Source: Artemia franciscana
Lineage: Eukaryota; Arthropoda; Branchiopoda; Anostraca; Artemiidae
NCBI RefSeq assembly: GCF_032884065.1
Contig: NC_088873.1
Span: 2,709,463 to 2,773,462 of the forward strand
Length of the DNA: 64,000 nt
Direction of reading: 5' to 3'
Every line of letters begins with the position of its first letter. Positions within the stretch are counted from its first letter, which is position 1. Below are positions 1-11,400 of the stretch, one piece after another. The position numbers and the translations under genes were made by a program. Below the pieces are notes generated by a model that ran no database searches, was not told the DNA's origin, and saw nothing but the letters and a program-made list of their open reading frames with translations.

Positions 1-2461
1 CAGCAGTTTTTTTGCAAAAGAATCAATTTTGCAAAGCGAAAAAAAAGCTGTTAATGTTGTATCCGGTGGATTCAGGGCTCTTTGTTGCACGTTGGTTTCC
101 GTGAAATAAACACGTTGACCATTCTGTAAATGTACCTCTTAGTGAACAACAGCTGGACTACGTTCATGTATCGGAAATGAAAGAATTCGGCAAACAGCTT
201 CATTACTGCTTATGTATCTTCCAGCCTGATATTGTACGATTTCGTCAAAATATTTGATTTCGGGCTGCAAGCCAAAAACTTCCATGTCACTGCCTTTGTT
301 GACGTATTTACATTTGTATTTGATTGCCTTTGCGGAGTTACAGTATTCAACGTTCATGTGTGCATTAAATGTTTTTGATAATAATGGGGAATATGGAACA
401 ACCCACTGGTTATCTACTTCGATGGTGGTACCGTTACGCTTCTTTATTATTGCTGTTTTACCGCCATCTTCAGTAGATCTTCTTCTATATTGTGGGTAAC
501 CATCATTGCCAGTAATTGTCTTTGATACTAAAAGTCGAGGATATTGCTTTGTGCACCTTCCTTTGGCATGCATGGTGAATTTTCGTTCAGTGCACCGCAA
601 GGTCCATGTATCATATTTTTTACAATAATATCATGTAACCCCTTATCGACATTTTTATCAGGTATTTCAACGGAAATAACATCATCAATTTCGTTCGAAG
701 TAATTTTTTTATGTAGCCAGATTAGTATATGTGCGTGTGGCAAACCTCGTTTTTGCCATTCCACTGAGTACATCCAGCATCGCACTGACCCAAACACTTC
801 AAGTTTTACTATGTAGTTTATCAGTGATTTCAACTTTTGCCGGAAGACACGGGCCGTAATGTCATGCCTATGAACCGCCTATTGGCCTTGAAGTAAAAGC
901 TGCAGTATCTCGTCCCAAGATTGATTACATGTAAATGTAATAAATAAATCTGGATGACCATAGAGACGAACATACGCAATAGCATCTTGAGCATATTCAT
1001 GCATATGACGGGGACTGCCAGCATATGACGAAGGTAAAATTGTTAATCTTCCAACGTTTCTGGTATTACCGTCATTTATAACTGCATCTCGCAAATGAAT
1101 GTATTGTTCAGAGCGGAGCTTGGTCTGATTCAGGCGGATATATAGCAAACGTTCTGATTCAATTTTAGCATACATATCAACGACAAATTGGTGAAACAAT
1201 TCACGGCATTTTAAAATATAATTTTCTTCATCCTGCCGAATCATTAGTCTATAGGAATAATAATTCATTGCACTGCATTTCTTATTCATTTCTTTGTTAG
1301 TGGCTGGATTCATCAATTTAATATTAAAGTGATAGCCGTCGGCTCCATCCCAAAAAATGATAGGATATTGTAGGGCATCGTAGCATCGATGAGTTTCAGC
1401 AATTCTTAACAACTGAGCGTTTCGCTTATGAAGAATAATATCTCGAGGTAAAAACTGATCACCGACCATAACGATTGCCACTTCGTCGATAGTTGGAGCA
1501 TTGTATCTACGCACATGTTGGCCAGGAGGCGTTTTGTCAGCGGAAATAACAATTTTATGCGTATCAGTAGGCATCAAATCGATGGTTGTTTTGAACAGAC
1601 GCACTAAATTATTATTTTCGTGGAAAAGATGTTGCAATTGGGAAATGATTGTCCTTTCAACCTTGGGAGAAATTTCGCAACGTGCATTCAATTCAGAATT
1701 TCTATCACTGATGAAATACAATTGTGAAAATTTATGATTCTCGCCTGAGAATGGTAGAAGGGACCCTGCTCTATGATAAATTTGCCCTTTTACTTTGAAA
1801 GTAGACATAAATTGATCTGGATTTTCGATTTGGGCTCCAAACGACGTCATTTGGAAACATGAGTTGTATTTTCTGATTTTTGACAAAAAACGCTTAGATT
1901 CTGACGTAGTTCCAGTAAGGAAAGTCTTCAATGGCTCTGGTGGTGCAGCCAATAGAGGAAGTTTAACTTTTCCTGAGGCGCAACACATTCCCATTGTTTC
2001 ACCATTGAATTTCAAGGCCTTGCAATAGGGACAAATTTTAAACATTGTCCCGATTTGAACACATCTACTCAAGCTATAATCATCGACTGGGCTGTACCTG
2101 AATGCCAGGCGATAACTTTCAGGTTGCTCTGATTCCTCGGCACGCTTTCTTTTCTTACTTTCTCTATCAGCAGCAAGCCTGATTTCTTGCTGTTCTTGTG
2201 ATTCCTCGGCACGCTTTCTTTTCTTACTTTCTCTATCAGCAGCAAGCCTGATTTCTTGCTGTTCTTGTGATTCCTCGGCACACCTTCTTTTTTCACTTTC
2301 TCTTTTAGCAGCAAGTCTGCTTTCGCGTTGCTCTGGTAGTTCCTCGGCACGCTTTCTTTTCTGACTTTTCTATCAGCAGCAAGTTTTTTGGCATAGACTC
2401 TTTGAGCATCTTCATCGGCTTTTGCCATTGTAAGTTCATCAGTCATTGTAAACTTAAACAT
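1..2461 (-). pseudogene. Helitron Rep/helicase protein, N-terminal and Rep part (pseudogene)
   Basis: The Rep part would nick and join DNA during rolling-circle transposition. Reading leftwards from about 2450: a basic, glutamate-rich N-terminus built from 23-residue repeats; a Cys-rich segment (CPYCKALKF, near 2020); the Helitron N-terminal region; the HUH metal-binding motif GLPHAHILIWL near 715-745; and the catalytic two-tyrosine region IKYKCKYVNKG near 290-330. After that comes a stretch typical of the Rep-helicase linker (NGQRVYFTETNVQQRALNPP, 50-110). Lesions: a 1-base deletion near 2370 (other repeat copies keep the base), an in-frame TAG at 879-881, a frameshift near 555-565, and an in-frame TAA at 139-141. 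The segments between lesions are otherwise well conserved, so inactivation looks fairly recent. Confidence 0.88.
2131..2380 (-). repeat. 69-bp in-frame tandem repeats in Helitron N-terminus
   Basis: The motif ATTCCTCGGCAC recurs at about 2132, 2201, 2270 and 2339, a period of exactly 69 bp (23 codons). The two left copies are nearly identical and the two right ones are diverged. The encoded units are Lys/Arg/Glu-rich (SKKRKRAEES-type) and are probably coiled coil or nucleic-acid binding. Because the unit is a multiple of three, repeat number can change without breaking the frame. Confidence 0.85.
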
Positions 2462-2616
2462 TAATAGATTTCTACGTGAACATATATGTCTTAAATATCT
2501 TTATTGACGTCACCGTCATAGCAAAAATGACGACAACTAACTTCATGACGTCAGTCGACACAGAAACATGACGTCACCTGATCCACAGACAGACAACTTA
2601 TTTTTATATATATAGA

Positions 2617-3239
2617 TGAGTGTGAAATGATTTTTTTATCAGTCGGGATCCAATGTAATCGTACTTAAAAAGTAACTAAATTAGTTTATTATTTTACTGT
2701 ATTTTATGGATTTTTATTTTTAGCTGGACATAAAATTCTTTTCCATCAATTACTTACATCAATTAACCCACCTATTAGTTTAGAATGTAAATTTGATATA
2801 AATATTATATTTATCCTGTCAGATCATTTTTTTTTATTTAATTCTATTACGGGATTTTAGTGGATTAATGACGCAAATTTATCTCTTCAAGATGTATTAC
2901 AATGTAATTTAAAAAGCATACGCTCAATCTAATATTATCATCATACTTTTGCTTTATTTATTTCTCGTTTTACTGAATCATATGAATTTGTTATTTTTGC
3001 TGTGTTAACCAGCTAAGATTCGTCTATGCCAATTAGATCAGTCAAATTTGAAGCAGTTGAGGGAATGTGAAGCATTGATTTATCTGACTAATTTTACTCA
3101 GGCTAATCATGTCTACAACACAATTTATTCGTTAAGATTTAATATTTTATTTTTAATTCCATTTTCTGATATCAATAAGCAACACCATATTAAGTTCAGG
3201 AGTCTGGGGCCACCTGTACAAATCGTTCCATCTCAAACT
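2617..3239. other. AT-rich interval, possible LINE endonuclease remnant
   Basis: No intact gene. One plus-strand frame around 2815-2990 gives short LINE-like pieces (ILSDHFFLFNSITGF resembles the SDHFPL motif that ends an APE endonuclease domain), with several stops. It could be the remains of the missing upstream part of the LINE that starts near 3240, or a different element. Confidence 0.3.
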
Positions 3240-5210
3240 GTTTTGACTGTCTTGGTAAAATTTCAGAATCTGAAGAAGCATGGCAACTATTCAAAAACGG
3301 CGTATTGCTTTAGGCCGAAAGTACTATCGGTCGTCAGAAGCCCAGAAAAAAGTTCTGGATTTCGCAGGAAACTCTAGATGTTATTGAACAGCGTCGCAAA
3401 GCACGCTTAGCGAAGGACGTAGTTACCTTCAGACGTCTAAACGGCGTAAGAAATAAATTCCTCCATGGAGACAGAAAGCTGTTCACCGAGAAAAAGGCCG
3501 CCCATCTCGAGGAGGCTGCCAGAAAGGGTGACACATGCGCTCTATACAAACACCTTCGGGATCTTAAAGATGACCGGGACTGTGTTAGCCAGCCCGACCC
3601 TGCCCTTCTTCAAGTTGCATCTAGCACCCCTGAGGCCCCGTATGAAAGTGTGCAGCACCCTTTCATCTCTACAGAAATCCTGAAATCTTTGAAATGGATG
3701 AAAAACAACCAAGCCCCAGGAGTCTGTGGCATCCCTGCAGACCTGCTGAAATATGATGGGGCAGCGACCCTTCTCTGGCTCCAAGTACTGTTCTCCATAG
3801 TATTTCGTACAGAATGGATTCCAAAAGACTGGCGAGCGGGCATCATTCTGCCTCTCTGGAAACGGAAAGGCAGTCGCAGAATCTGCTCCAACTATCGTGG
3901 CATCACACTCCTCTCTGTGCCCGGGAAGCTCTTCGTTATGACCCTCTTGGACCGCTGTACCACTTTCCTCAGAAGCCAACGAAGAATCCAACAGGCTGGC
4001 TTCATGCCAGAAAGGTATACTGTGGAGCAAGTATTCACAATGCAGCAGCTGATAGAAAAGACTCGAGAGTTTCAACAAAAAGCATATGCTGCCTTTGTGG
4101 ATTTCAAGGCTGCTTTCGATTATGTTGACTGGCAATCACTCTGGCTCATACTGAAAACAACGGGACTACCACCAAAGAAATGCAACCTTTTTGAGCGACT
4201 CCAAGAAGGGACTGAGAGCTGCGTGCAAGTCAATGGCAGACGCAGCCCATCTTTTAAAATTAATACTGGAGTCCGTCAGGGCTGTAATGCTGCTCCAGAG
4301 CCATTTAATTGTGTCATCGACTGCATTACAACTCGGACCATAAACCGCCCCCAGTTTGGGTTGTATTACAGCAATAGAGTACTTTCAGACGCTGACTATG
4401 CTGATGACCTTGTTATCGTCTCTGATGCACAGTCGAAGCTCACAGACGCCCTACAGATCCTTGCTTATGAAGCCTTAAAGATAGGGCTGTCGATTAATTG
4501 GCAGAAGACAAAAGTGATGTTTGTTGAACCCCGTAACTCACCGCGTCCCCCACCAGTCCTAAGGGTCGGTGAAAAAGCAGCTGAGATTGTTGAGGAATTT
4601 ACATACCTTGGCTCTATCCTCTGAAACGACGGGTCAATCCTCAAAGATTTAATGCACCAAATTGCCAAAGCCTCAGCAAAAGTGGGAAGACTAAGTGCCC
4701 TTTGGAGAAAACCTTCTATCAGCCGTAAGACCAAGATGCGCATATACAATGCTTCGGTAAGTTCCGTGCTTCTTTATGGAGCCGAAACCTGGCCAGCCAC
4801 TCAGTCTGTGCTTAGCACCGTAAATATAGCCCAGACAAAACATCTTCGTCGCATTAAAAGACTACACTGGCACGATTTTTTAGCAACGAGAACCTCCTGG
4901 CGTTAACTGCTCAAACGCCCTTCTCAGTCCAACTCGCCCAATGAACACTACGCTGGTATGGATATCTCCTTCGCATTCCCCCCGACACTCCCGCACAACC
5001 GATTTTTGACTTTGATCCTGTGCTGCACGGCGGGCAACGCCCAAGAGGTCGTCCCACAACCAGATGGAAGGACACGACAGGTGCCTTGTTAGCCATGGCA
5101 AATATTCAGGAGGACGTCCACATCCTTGCAAGAGACCAGTCTAAATGGAAGTGCAACGTAGCATCACTCTCCACGCCGGAAGCATTTCAGCAGGAGCAGT
5201 AAGTCAAGTG
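3240..5210 (+). mobile_element. non-LTR retrotransposon (LINE), 5'-truncated
   Basis: Only the reverse-transcriptase half of a LINE is present; ORF1 and the endonuclease are missing, as expected from 5' truncation during target-primed reverse transcription. Base composition is clearly richer in G+C than the flanks. No poly(A) or microsatellite tail is obvious after the last coding part at 5202, and I see no target duplication. Confidence 0.88.
3254..5202 (+). pseudogene. LINE reverse transcriptase (pseudogene)
   Basis: One frame can be followed from about 3254 to 4870. Landmarks: an RT-0 type segment (WISQETLDVIEQRRKARL, 3356-3410), NQAPGVCGIPADLLKY (3707-3754), NYRGITLLSVPGKL, motif A FVDFKAAFDYVDW (4094-4132), motif B GVRQGCNAAPEPFN, and catalytic motif C DADYADDLVIV (4390-4422). 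The thumb and C-terminal part (LLYGAETW near 4770; RGRPTTRWKD near 5047) closes the protein. Lesions: in-frame TAG near 3311, TGA at 4622-4624, a +1 shift in the T-run near 4873-4878, and TGA near 4949. The catalytic YADD itself is intact. The clade is uncertain (RTE-, CR1- and Nimb-like all possible). Confidence 0.9.
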
Positions 5211-6318
5211 TACTGACGAATCGCCATAAAAATTACCCCCTCTCTCCTCAAAAAGAACTAGGGTTACTGTACATCTAAAGAGACAAACAGGACGATTCAT
5301 GTACTTCAGGAATTCTGTTTCATTCTTATGTTCTGAACAGGAGCAGGATTCTAATCCTTTAACTGTTCTGAAATAAGATTAAGATTATAGTATTTTTATT
5401 ATAGCATCTTACAAAGAATTATAATTTATAATAGTCAGATTTCAAGGTCATGTCTGAGTAGGAGTCACCAGGTCTGAGCCCCCTGAAATATTTGTCTAAT
5501 TTGTACAAACGTGACAAAAATGCACATAAACAAATTGTTGGCGCGTTTTTTAAGGTTTTGCCCCCCCCCACAAAAAATATACTGGATACGCCCTTACCAT
5601 TTTTATATTTTATAACATGTTTATAATATAAGACTATGGTTCTATAATATTTGTATTGCAATAATGGCAAGCTACATAATCATGGTTTCTTCATTAATTG
5701 TTGTGTCGAATAGAACTGCAGAAACATATATCCTCAAACCTACACATAACACAACCGTTTGTGACGCACACGCAACAATTCATTGGATACAAGTTGCTGC
5801 CAACAGCAACAAGTTGAAGATGAAAAATAGTCATAAAAAATGAATGAGACACAAAAGCATAGCACTAGTAATAAAAAAGGCATATTATAATAAAAAAATA
5901 TCTATATTTAAAAAAAATGTTGAAAAACTTGATAAGAAGTAAAAAAAAAACATGTCTACAATTTTAAAAGAGCTTATAACTTAAGAAAAAACTTATTTTC
6001 TGATATCTTTCCAATACTTCAAGCTTGTAAGCTACAAAGAGCAGAAGCAATATACAAATTTTCAACAGAATAAAATTAGAAATTTTCAGTCAAATGAAAT
6101 AACCATGTCGTTGCAAAATAGAGAAGAATGTAATAGCTTACTAGTTTAGATCTTTACAGAAAGCCAAAACCCTCAAAAATTATTCCTGAGAAATGTTGAC
6201 AGTATAACTAATCATTACTCAACCGACTAGCTTCTCTTTGATTGACCTAGTCACATGTTCAGTCTTGTAAATCACAAATGGGTTGGTGGTACTGTTTTAG
6301 TACTGTCACTCTCCATAA
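5211..6318. other. intergenic, AT-rich, no gene seen
   Basis: There is a poly-C run with the flanking phrase TGGATACGCCC near 5555-5595, which looks like part of a dispersed repeat, and A-rich low-complexity DNA from 5820 to 6000. No coding potential or structured repeat is visible. Confidence 0.5.
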
Positions 6319-6805
6319 CAAAATATTGCTGGATTCTGGAAACTACTTTCAAACATTCTAAAATACTAACTTATATCATTTTTGAATGCTAGATACTTCA
6401 CTTTACCCCCCACCCACCCTTCCTGGACAAGTATATAACCCAAAGTATAACTAAAGAAACTTTCAATAGCCCAACTCTTGTTGTCCTGTCACTTGTTTAC
6501 TACTAGATAATAAGCGCATTTTTCACTAGAAAATTGAGCTTTCGGTGCCTTTTCACCGAACTTATTTTCAAAATATTGCTGGATTCTGGAAACTACTTTC
6601 AAACATTCTAAAATACTCACTTATATCATTTTTGAATGCTAGATACTTCACTTTACCCCCCACCCACCCTTCCTGGACAAGTATATAACCCAAAGTATAA
6701 CTAAAGAAACTTTCAATAGCCCAACTCTTGTTGTCCTGTCACTTGTTTACTACTAGATAATAAGAGCATTTTCACTAGAAAATTGAGCTTTCGGTGCCTT
6801 TTCAC
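6319..6805. repeat. recent 250-bp direct tandem duplication
   Basis: Positions 6319-6556 and 6569-6805 are about 237 bp each and differ by only about three changes (an A/C and a C/A substitution and a 1-bp deletion), with a 12-bp spacer. The unit contains a C-run phrase (CTTTACCCCCCACCCACCC) similar to the core of the foldback family seen at 32.7-32.9 kb and 59.4 kb. Confidence 0.9.
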
Positions 6806-7217
6806 TTTAAGGTAGTGCAACTTTAGACCGAGCAACTGGCAACACTGGTTCCTATCCCATTTGGTTATGATTTACTTAATGGCCAATTGGATATTGAATA
6901 ATCCCTCAATCTATAATTTACTGTAAAAAACAAGATTACTGATGACACTTAAGGAAACCTAATTGAAACCTACAAAGGAGATAAGTAACAAGCAAATTTC
7001 TCCCTGAAATAAAATAAAAGGATATTTCTCTCTAAAACTTGATCTGATATGGTTTCAATATTCTTCTGCATTTGCTGCAGTAAATTTTGGACCTGAAAGA
7101 GAGACAAGAGATTACTGAATACATACTCTCAGCCAGCTTAAGCCCTTTATCACAGTATCTACTTTAGCATGGTAAAAAAAAATATTAGTTTTAAGAACTT
7201 AACCTAAACTTTAGAAA
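6806..7217. other. intergenic, nothing recognised
   Basis: AT-rich sequence without open frames, clear repeats or splice-linked exons that I can support. Confidence 0.4.
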
Positions 7218-7436
7218 ATGGATATTAGGACAAAACCAGGTTCTACTGAGGGGATTGAACATCCTAAACATAAAATCTACAAACGAAAACCTATCCAATG
7301 CCAAAAATGTCAAAAACTTGGACACTCATCAACACATAGAAAGCAATCCTACAAACCTCCAGTAAATGTAACAACCCATTCCACAGAAGTGCTAAACCAC
7401 ATGAAAGATCAGCCAACTTGCATAAACTGCTAAGCC
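7218..7436 (+). pseudogene. LINE ORF1 (Gag-like) zinc-knuckle fragment
   Basis: A 71-aa open segment contains PIQCQKCQKLGHSSTHRK, which fits a CCHC knuckle (C-x2-C-x4-H-x4-C) whose last Cys has become Arg, followed by CINC, the start of a second knuckle where the frame stops. This is typical of the RNA-binding ORF1 protein of Jockey-type elements. It is interpretable only together with the downstream LINE pieces. Confidence 0.6.
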
Positions 7437-8129
7437 CCTGTGAATCCAACTACAAAAAACAAACACTAGCTCTCAAAATAGCATCTGAAAAGGCTATATC
7501 ATACTTTACCCATTTGCTTCTTCTCCTGCTCTTGAAGCAAAAGCAGGACAAAAAATCCAAACAGAACCTTCTACCAAAGAACTAACAGTGCCACACAAAC
7601 AACACTCAAGTCAAGCTCCACCAAATCAACAAGTACCACCTTGAAAGGGGGTACAAGTACCACAAGACTAATCCATTTCACAGCCCAAGTGGAGAGAACC
7701 TCCAAAATAGAACAAATAAAGCTATTTCCTTGGCTACAACACCCAAATAAAATGAAATACAGAAGTCTAACCAGGAATCAATGCCATAGTTAATGGTATG
7801 GCTGCTGAGCACTTAAGTAAGCAGACACCTGCTATGTGACTTTCCATCATATACTGCAACACAGTAGATACATCAAATCTCATACAGCCACATAAAACAC
7901 CAATTATAAATGGATTGAACAAAATGTACCAGCCAAATTAAATGCTTAGCCAAGCAAAATAGGATCTTCTTTTACTATTAGCAACCTAAAAATTATTATT
8001 TAATCAGATGAATATTAAAGCCTCAAAGCAAAACATCTCAATACTTTAATGTAATGCAAGATCACTTTAAGGAAATAAATTAAATAGCTTAGCATATTTT
8101 ATGAATGTAAATCATTCATCACCTTACTC

Positions 8130-8480
8130 AAATCAGCAAATAAAGATCCAGTGATCTTCAGAAAGGATGTGTCATCTGAGAGAAAAGTTGGTAGTGTGGC
8201 TATACTAATAAATAATAGGCCTAATATTAAATTTTTTGGAATAGATTTTCCTGATTTTCACAAGGACGTTAATGCCATTGGAGTTAAAGAGTGGCTGAAT
8301 AAAATCAAAACAGTAACTACTTTCAATTTCTTCAGTTGTAAAAGCAATTCTAGCATGCTGACAAATCTAATTTAATGTGAAGATTTTAATGCTCATAGCA
8401 TGCTTAGGATGCTATGAGCAAATAAAGCCGCCAGAAAACAAAGTAGAAAATTTTATTGAATCTTTGCATCAGATAACAAT
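8130..8480 (+). pseudogene. LINE apurinic-like endonuclease fragment
   Basis: The open segment 8151-8375 reads RKDVSSERKVGSVAILINN then NKIKTVTTFNFFSCK, and after one stop continues into EDFNAHSML near 8380-8405. DFNAH is the conserved metal-binding/catalytic motif of LINE APE endonucleases, and the VAILIN strand matches the GGVAI strand of the fold. The endonuclease nicks target DNA to prime reverse transcription. This fragment is inactive. Confidence 0.65.
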
Positions 8481-9299
8481 GAGTTGACAATTGCAACTCC
8501 TCCCCCCCCCCCTAAAAATTGAAAAATGTACTTTGATGCCAAAAGTGGAAAGTTCTCCATAATTAACCTTCCAATGAATTCATTAAAAATATTTAAATAA
8601 ATTTGATAACCTTCTCATAGAGCACTTTGCTAAGTTTCAACAATAAATGAACCTGTTGTAGTTCAGTCACACATATTCCACTATATAGCCTCCAAAGCAA
8701 ACTAGACAATGTTCAAGGATAAACTTGATGCAGACTCTCTCTCAGTCAGACAGTAAAATCACCCTCAAGTGCCATGTCTTCAAAATTTGACAACTACTAC
8801 ACAGGCCATAGAATTAACATCTATACTAACTAAAGCGGAAAATCCTGCTCCCCCCATCACAAAACCAAGAAGGAAAAAACTAGAACATATACCTAAAGCA
8901 TGGTCATAAAAAGAGTACCAACATAATTGGAGAACAAATAGTTAGCAAATAGGACATTTATAAAGAATCCCTCAACATATATAAGTAAGTTGCAAGCAGA
9001 GACTAATCTTAAGAGACCCACAATAAATACCAAACATAATTATCAGAATAATTTCAACAATAATCTATTGAGAAAGACCCAAACCTAATATCCAAAAGAA
9101 AACAAGATAAATTAGTGGGGGGGGGGCAAACACCCCCACATCTCTCCAATAAAAATAATGCTTAATTACATCTGTTATGATAATAATAATTCAAAGGCAA
9201 GCCCATTTGCAATTTTTTTAACCAAAGGTTGCATAAAATAGCATCACCACCAGTCCCACAGATCACCTTTATCCAGGCTCAGAGTACATATTACCTTTC

Positions 9300-9590
9300 A
9301 TAATGAATTAACTAAATAATGCAATAAATCACATGAAGACTAAGGCTGCAGCTATTTATGATAATATACATACTGCATGGTTAAAACCCTCACCTCTTCA
9401 TAAAAACAGAAACTCCTAACCTGCTTTAATCATGCATGGGATCCTTCAGTTTTCCCCATGTTTGAAAATGATCATCCCTCCAAGCTATCCTAAAGAAAAA
9501 TAAACCAAGACATGCGACTTCATCTTACAAACCTATCATTATTACTGTATACTGGGAAAAGTGATGGAGAAAATGATATTTAATTAATTT
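9300..9590 (+). pseudogene. LINE reverse transcriptase, N-terminal fragment
   Basis: The frame gives LNNAINHMKTKAAAIYDNIH followed by AWLK (RT motif 0/1, usually KNKAPGxDxI), then after stops ILGKVMEKMI near 9550-9580, matching the motif before the palm domain. Motifs A, B and C do not follow, so the catalytic core is deleted. Confidence 0.6.
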
Positions 9591-9739
9591 GTATGGGTTG
9601 TACAGATAAGCAATATTTTATACATATTTAAAACAATACAAAATTCAATTATGTTAAGCTTTCAAACTTAACAAACTTAAATTACACTTATAATAGTATC
9701 TAAGCAACAAAAAACAGACTATCATTGAAAGTTCCACTA

Positions 9740-10250
9740 TCTTTAAAAGTTTCCTGAAACACTGGCATGATGTCATGCCTGTGCCATTTTTTTCCAAAAA
9801 TTCTTAAAACCATTTATTACTCCTTCATTCATGCCTATTTTCTTTATTGTATTTCTGTTTGGACATCTACCTTTTCATGTGTTTTCAAATTTCTTAAATT
9901 ACTTCAAAATAAGTCAATAAGGATAGTTTTTAATACTGATTATAGTTCATCAGTTAAACATGTTTATTGAGCAGGCTGAATTTTTTCTTTGGACAAACTA
10001 CATGTAATTCATATTTCTAATATTTGCCATGATTGTTTGTACTATATGTCGCCTTCAAACTTTTGTTATTACCTAACAACTCATAGATCTGATTTTTCTT
10101 GAGAAATTTGTCAAACATTGAGAATGTATTTCATGCATCTGTCATACCAGGTCAAAAAGAATATGGGAGAATTCTGATAGGTTACCTCAATATTATATAA
10201 ATATTATAAAATATTACCTCAAAGTCAAATCTGCAGGACAATAGTTCAAA
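9740..10250 (+). pseudogene. LINE reverse transcriptase, C-terminal fragment
   Basis: The segment 9767-9970 reads KTIYYSFIHAYFLYCISVW followed by a Leu/Gln-rich stretch (LKLLQNKSIRIVFN). This is the thumb/C-terminal signature of Jockey/CR1 proteins. In shifted frames to about 10200, pieces such as SDRLPQYYINI fit the usual protein end. Stops and frameshifts separate the pieces. Confidence 0.7.
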
Positions 10251-10915
10251 TTTTTTTTATAGTGTTTTAGTGTCAATAAATGTTTTTATTTGACAAGTTA
10301 GTTTAAGGTTTTTGTTTGACAGGTTAGTCTACTGCTTTTTTAACACTTTATGTATGTTTGGATTCAAATCCAAAAAATTTTATACATCAATTCTAAGAAG
10401 AATTAAAATCCACTTCTCCTTAGCTACTTTGTTTATGGAGCTACAACTCACTTAGTATTTGGGAAAATCTCTTTAGGTGAAGAAAATGAAACTCATGTAT
10501 ATTCACTTGAAGGACATCTAGATTTAGAAAAAAGTGAACATGTGTGTACTGAAAATATAAATATTTCTTTGTAGAAGCTATTACAATGGTTATTAAATAT
10601 TAAGCTAGCTTTCAAAAGAGAAGGTCAACATTTTTCCCAATAGTTTTCATTTGCCTGCTACAGAAATTTTATTAAATTTTAAAGAATTTTCTCAAAAACA
10701 GTAACACATTACTGCAAATTTCTTTTTTGAAGCTGACATAAAAATGTAAAATATCATTTACTTCTAACATGGGAAAATGATTGTGCACTGCATTTAAACC
10801 TCTGTTTCCCTCCCAAAAATCTTATATAAAAAATTTAGTACATCTTATGGAAAAAATTGAAAAACATCATTATTTCTAAAAATTCCATATTAAGCAGCTT
10901 CAACATAATTTCAAT
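10251..10915. other. AT-rich interval, probably decayed retroelement
   Basis: A short local repetition (TTTTTATTTGACAAGTTAGT then TTTTTGTTTGACAGGTTAGT) lies at 10284-10330. No reliable coding fragment is visible. It may be the missing upstream part of the Penelope-like element that follows, but I could not recognise RT motifs. Confidence 0.35.
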
Positions 10916-10919
10916 GCAT

Positions 10920-11400
10920 ACAAGTATCAATATTTTGGGCCTACAGAAAATAATAGATACATTCACTTCAAGTCTAACCATCCTCCACAGGTTAAAATAG
11001 GTGTGGTAATATCTCTTGTAGATAAAGTGCTTAATATCTGTTCAGAGTCATATGTTCAAATGGAATTAGATTTTGCCATAGGGTTCCCTGTTCTTGCAGT
11101 TCTTTCTATGTTGGAAGAACCAAACAACAACTGGGGAAGGGATTGTTGGAACACAAGTCCTCAATCAACAAAGTCATGGGGCTACATCAAAGGCCTGAGA
11201 CTTTTGATTCTGCCTTGTCAAAACACACCTATGAAACACAAACCATTTCATTTGATAAAATTTCTATTATTGCCCTGTTAAAGGTCTCACGCAAGTTTTC
11301 AGAGAGGCATTGCAGATAAAAAAGCCTATTCACCAAAGAGTAACCCTCAATAGAAATACTGAAGAAACCTGTTTAAGCCCCATTTATACTGAACTCATTA
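10920..11400 (+). mobile_element. Penelope-like element remnant: RT thumb plus GIY-YIG endonuclease
   Basis: Penelope-like elements join a telomerase-related reverse transcriptase to a GIY-YIG endonuclease. From about 10935 the plus strand reads a thumb-like segment (RYIHFKSNHPPQVKIGVV, SLVDKVLNICS). After a frameshift, 11089-11320 reads the endonuclease core CSCSSFYVGRTKQQL, then EHKSSINKV, then SALSKHTYET and a Phe/Lys/Arg-rich end. YVGRTK matches the second half of the GIY-YIG motif, with the conserved Arg. The order RT-thumb then GIY-YIG is diagnostic. The upstream RT palm is not recognisable and stops are present, so this is an inactive 5'-truncated copy. Confidence 0.75.

Larger units (their letters stand above)
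1..2616 (-). mobile_element. Helitron, 5' portion (autonomous type, decayed)
   Basis: Helitrons are rolling-circle DNA transposons that start with TC, end with CTRR, insert between A and T, and encode a Rep-helicase protein. On the minus strand the element begins TCTATATATATAAAAATAAG at 2616, and the preceding host base reads A, as expected. About 150 bp of leader follow, with repeated TGACGTCA palindromes near 2504-2575, then a Rep reading frame running leftwards off the window. The PIF1-like helicase domain and the CTRR end are not in this window for this copy. The Rep frame is broken in at least four places, so the copy is inactive. Confidence 0.88.
7218..10250 (+). mobile_element. Jockey/CR1-like LINE, heavily decayed
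   Basis: Scattered plus-strand coding fragments occur in the correct order for a LINE: a zinc-knuckle ORF1 piece, APE endonuclease, start of the reverse transcriptase, then the C-terminal end of the protein. The RT palm (motifs A-C) is missing between about 9600 and 9740, so an internal deletion has occurred, or two copies lie end to end. There are many stops and frameshifts, consistent with an old insertion. Confidence 0.75.

Noticed and set aside
254-499. Plus-strand open frame opposite the Helitron Rep
   Set aside because: Antisense shadow of the conserved Rep coding sequence.
2540-2580. TGACGTCA palindromes as cAMP-response promoter elements of a host gene
   Set aside because: They lie in the Helitron leader and recur in the second Helitron, so they belong to the element.
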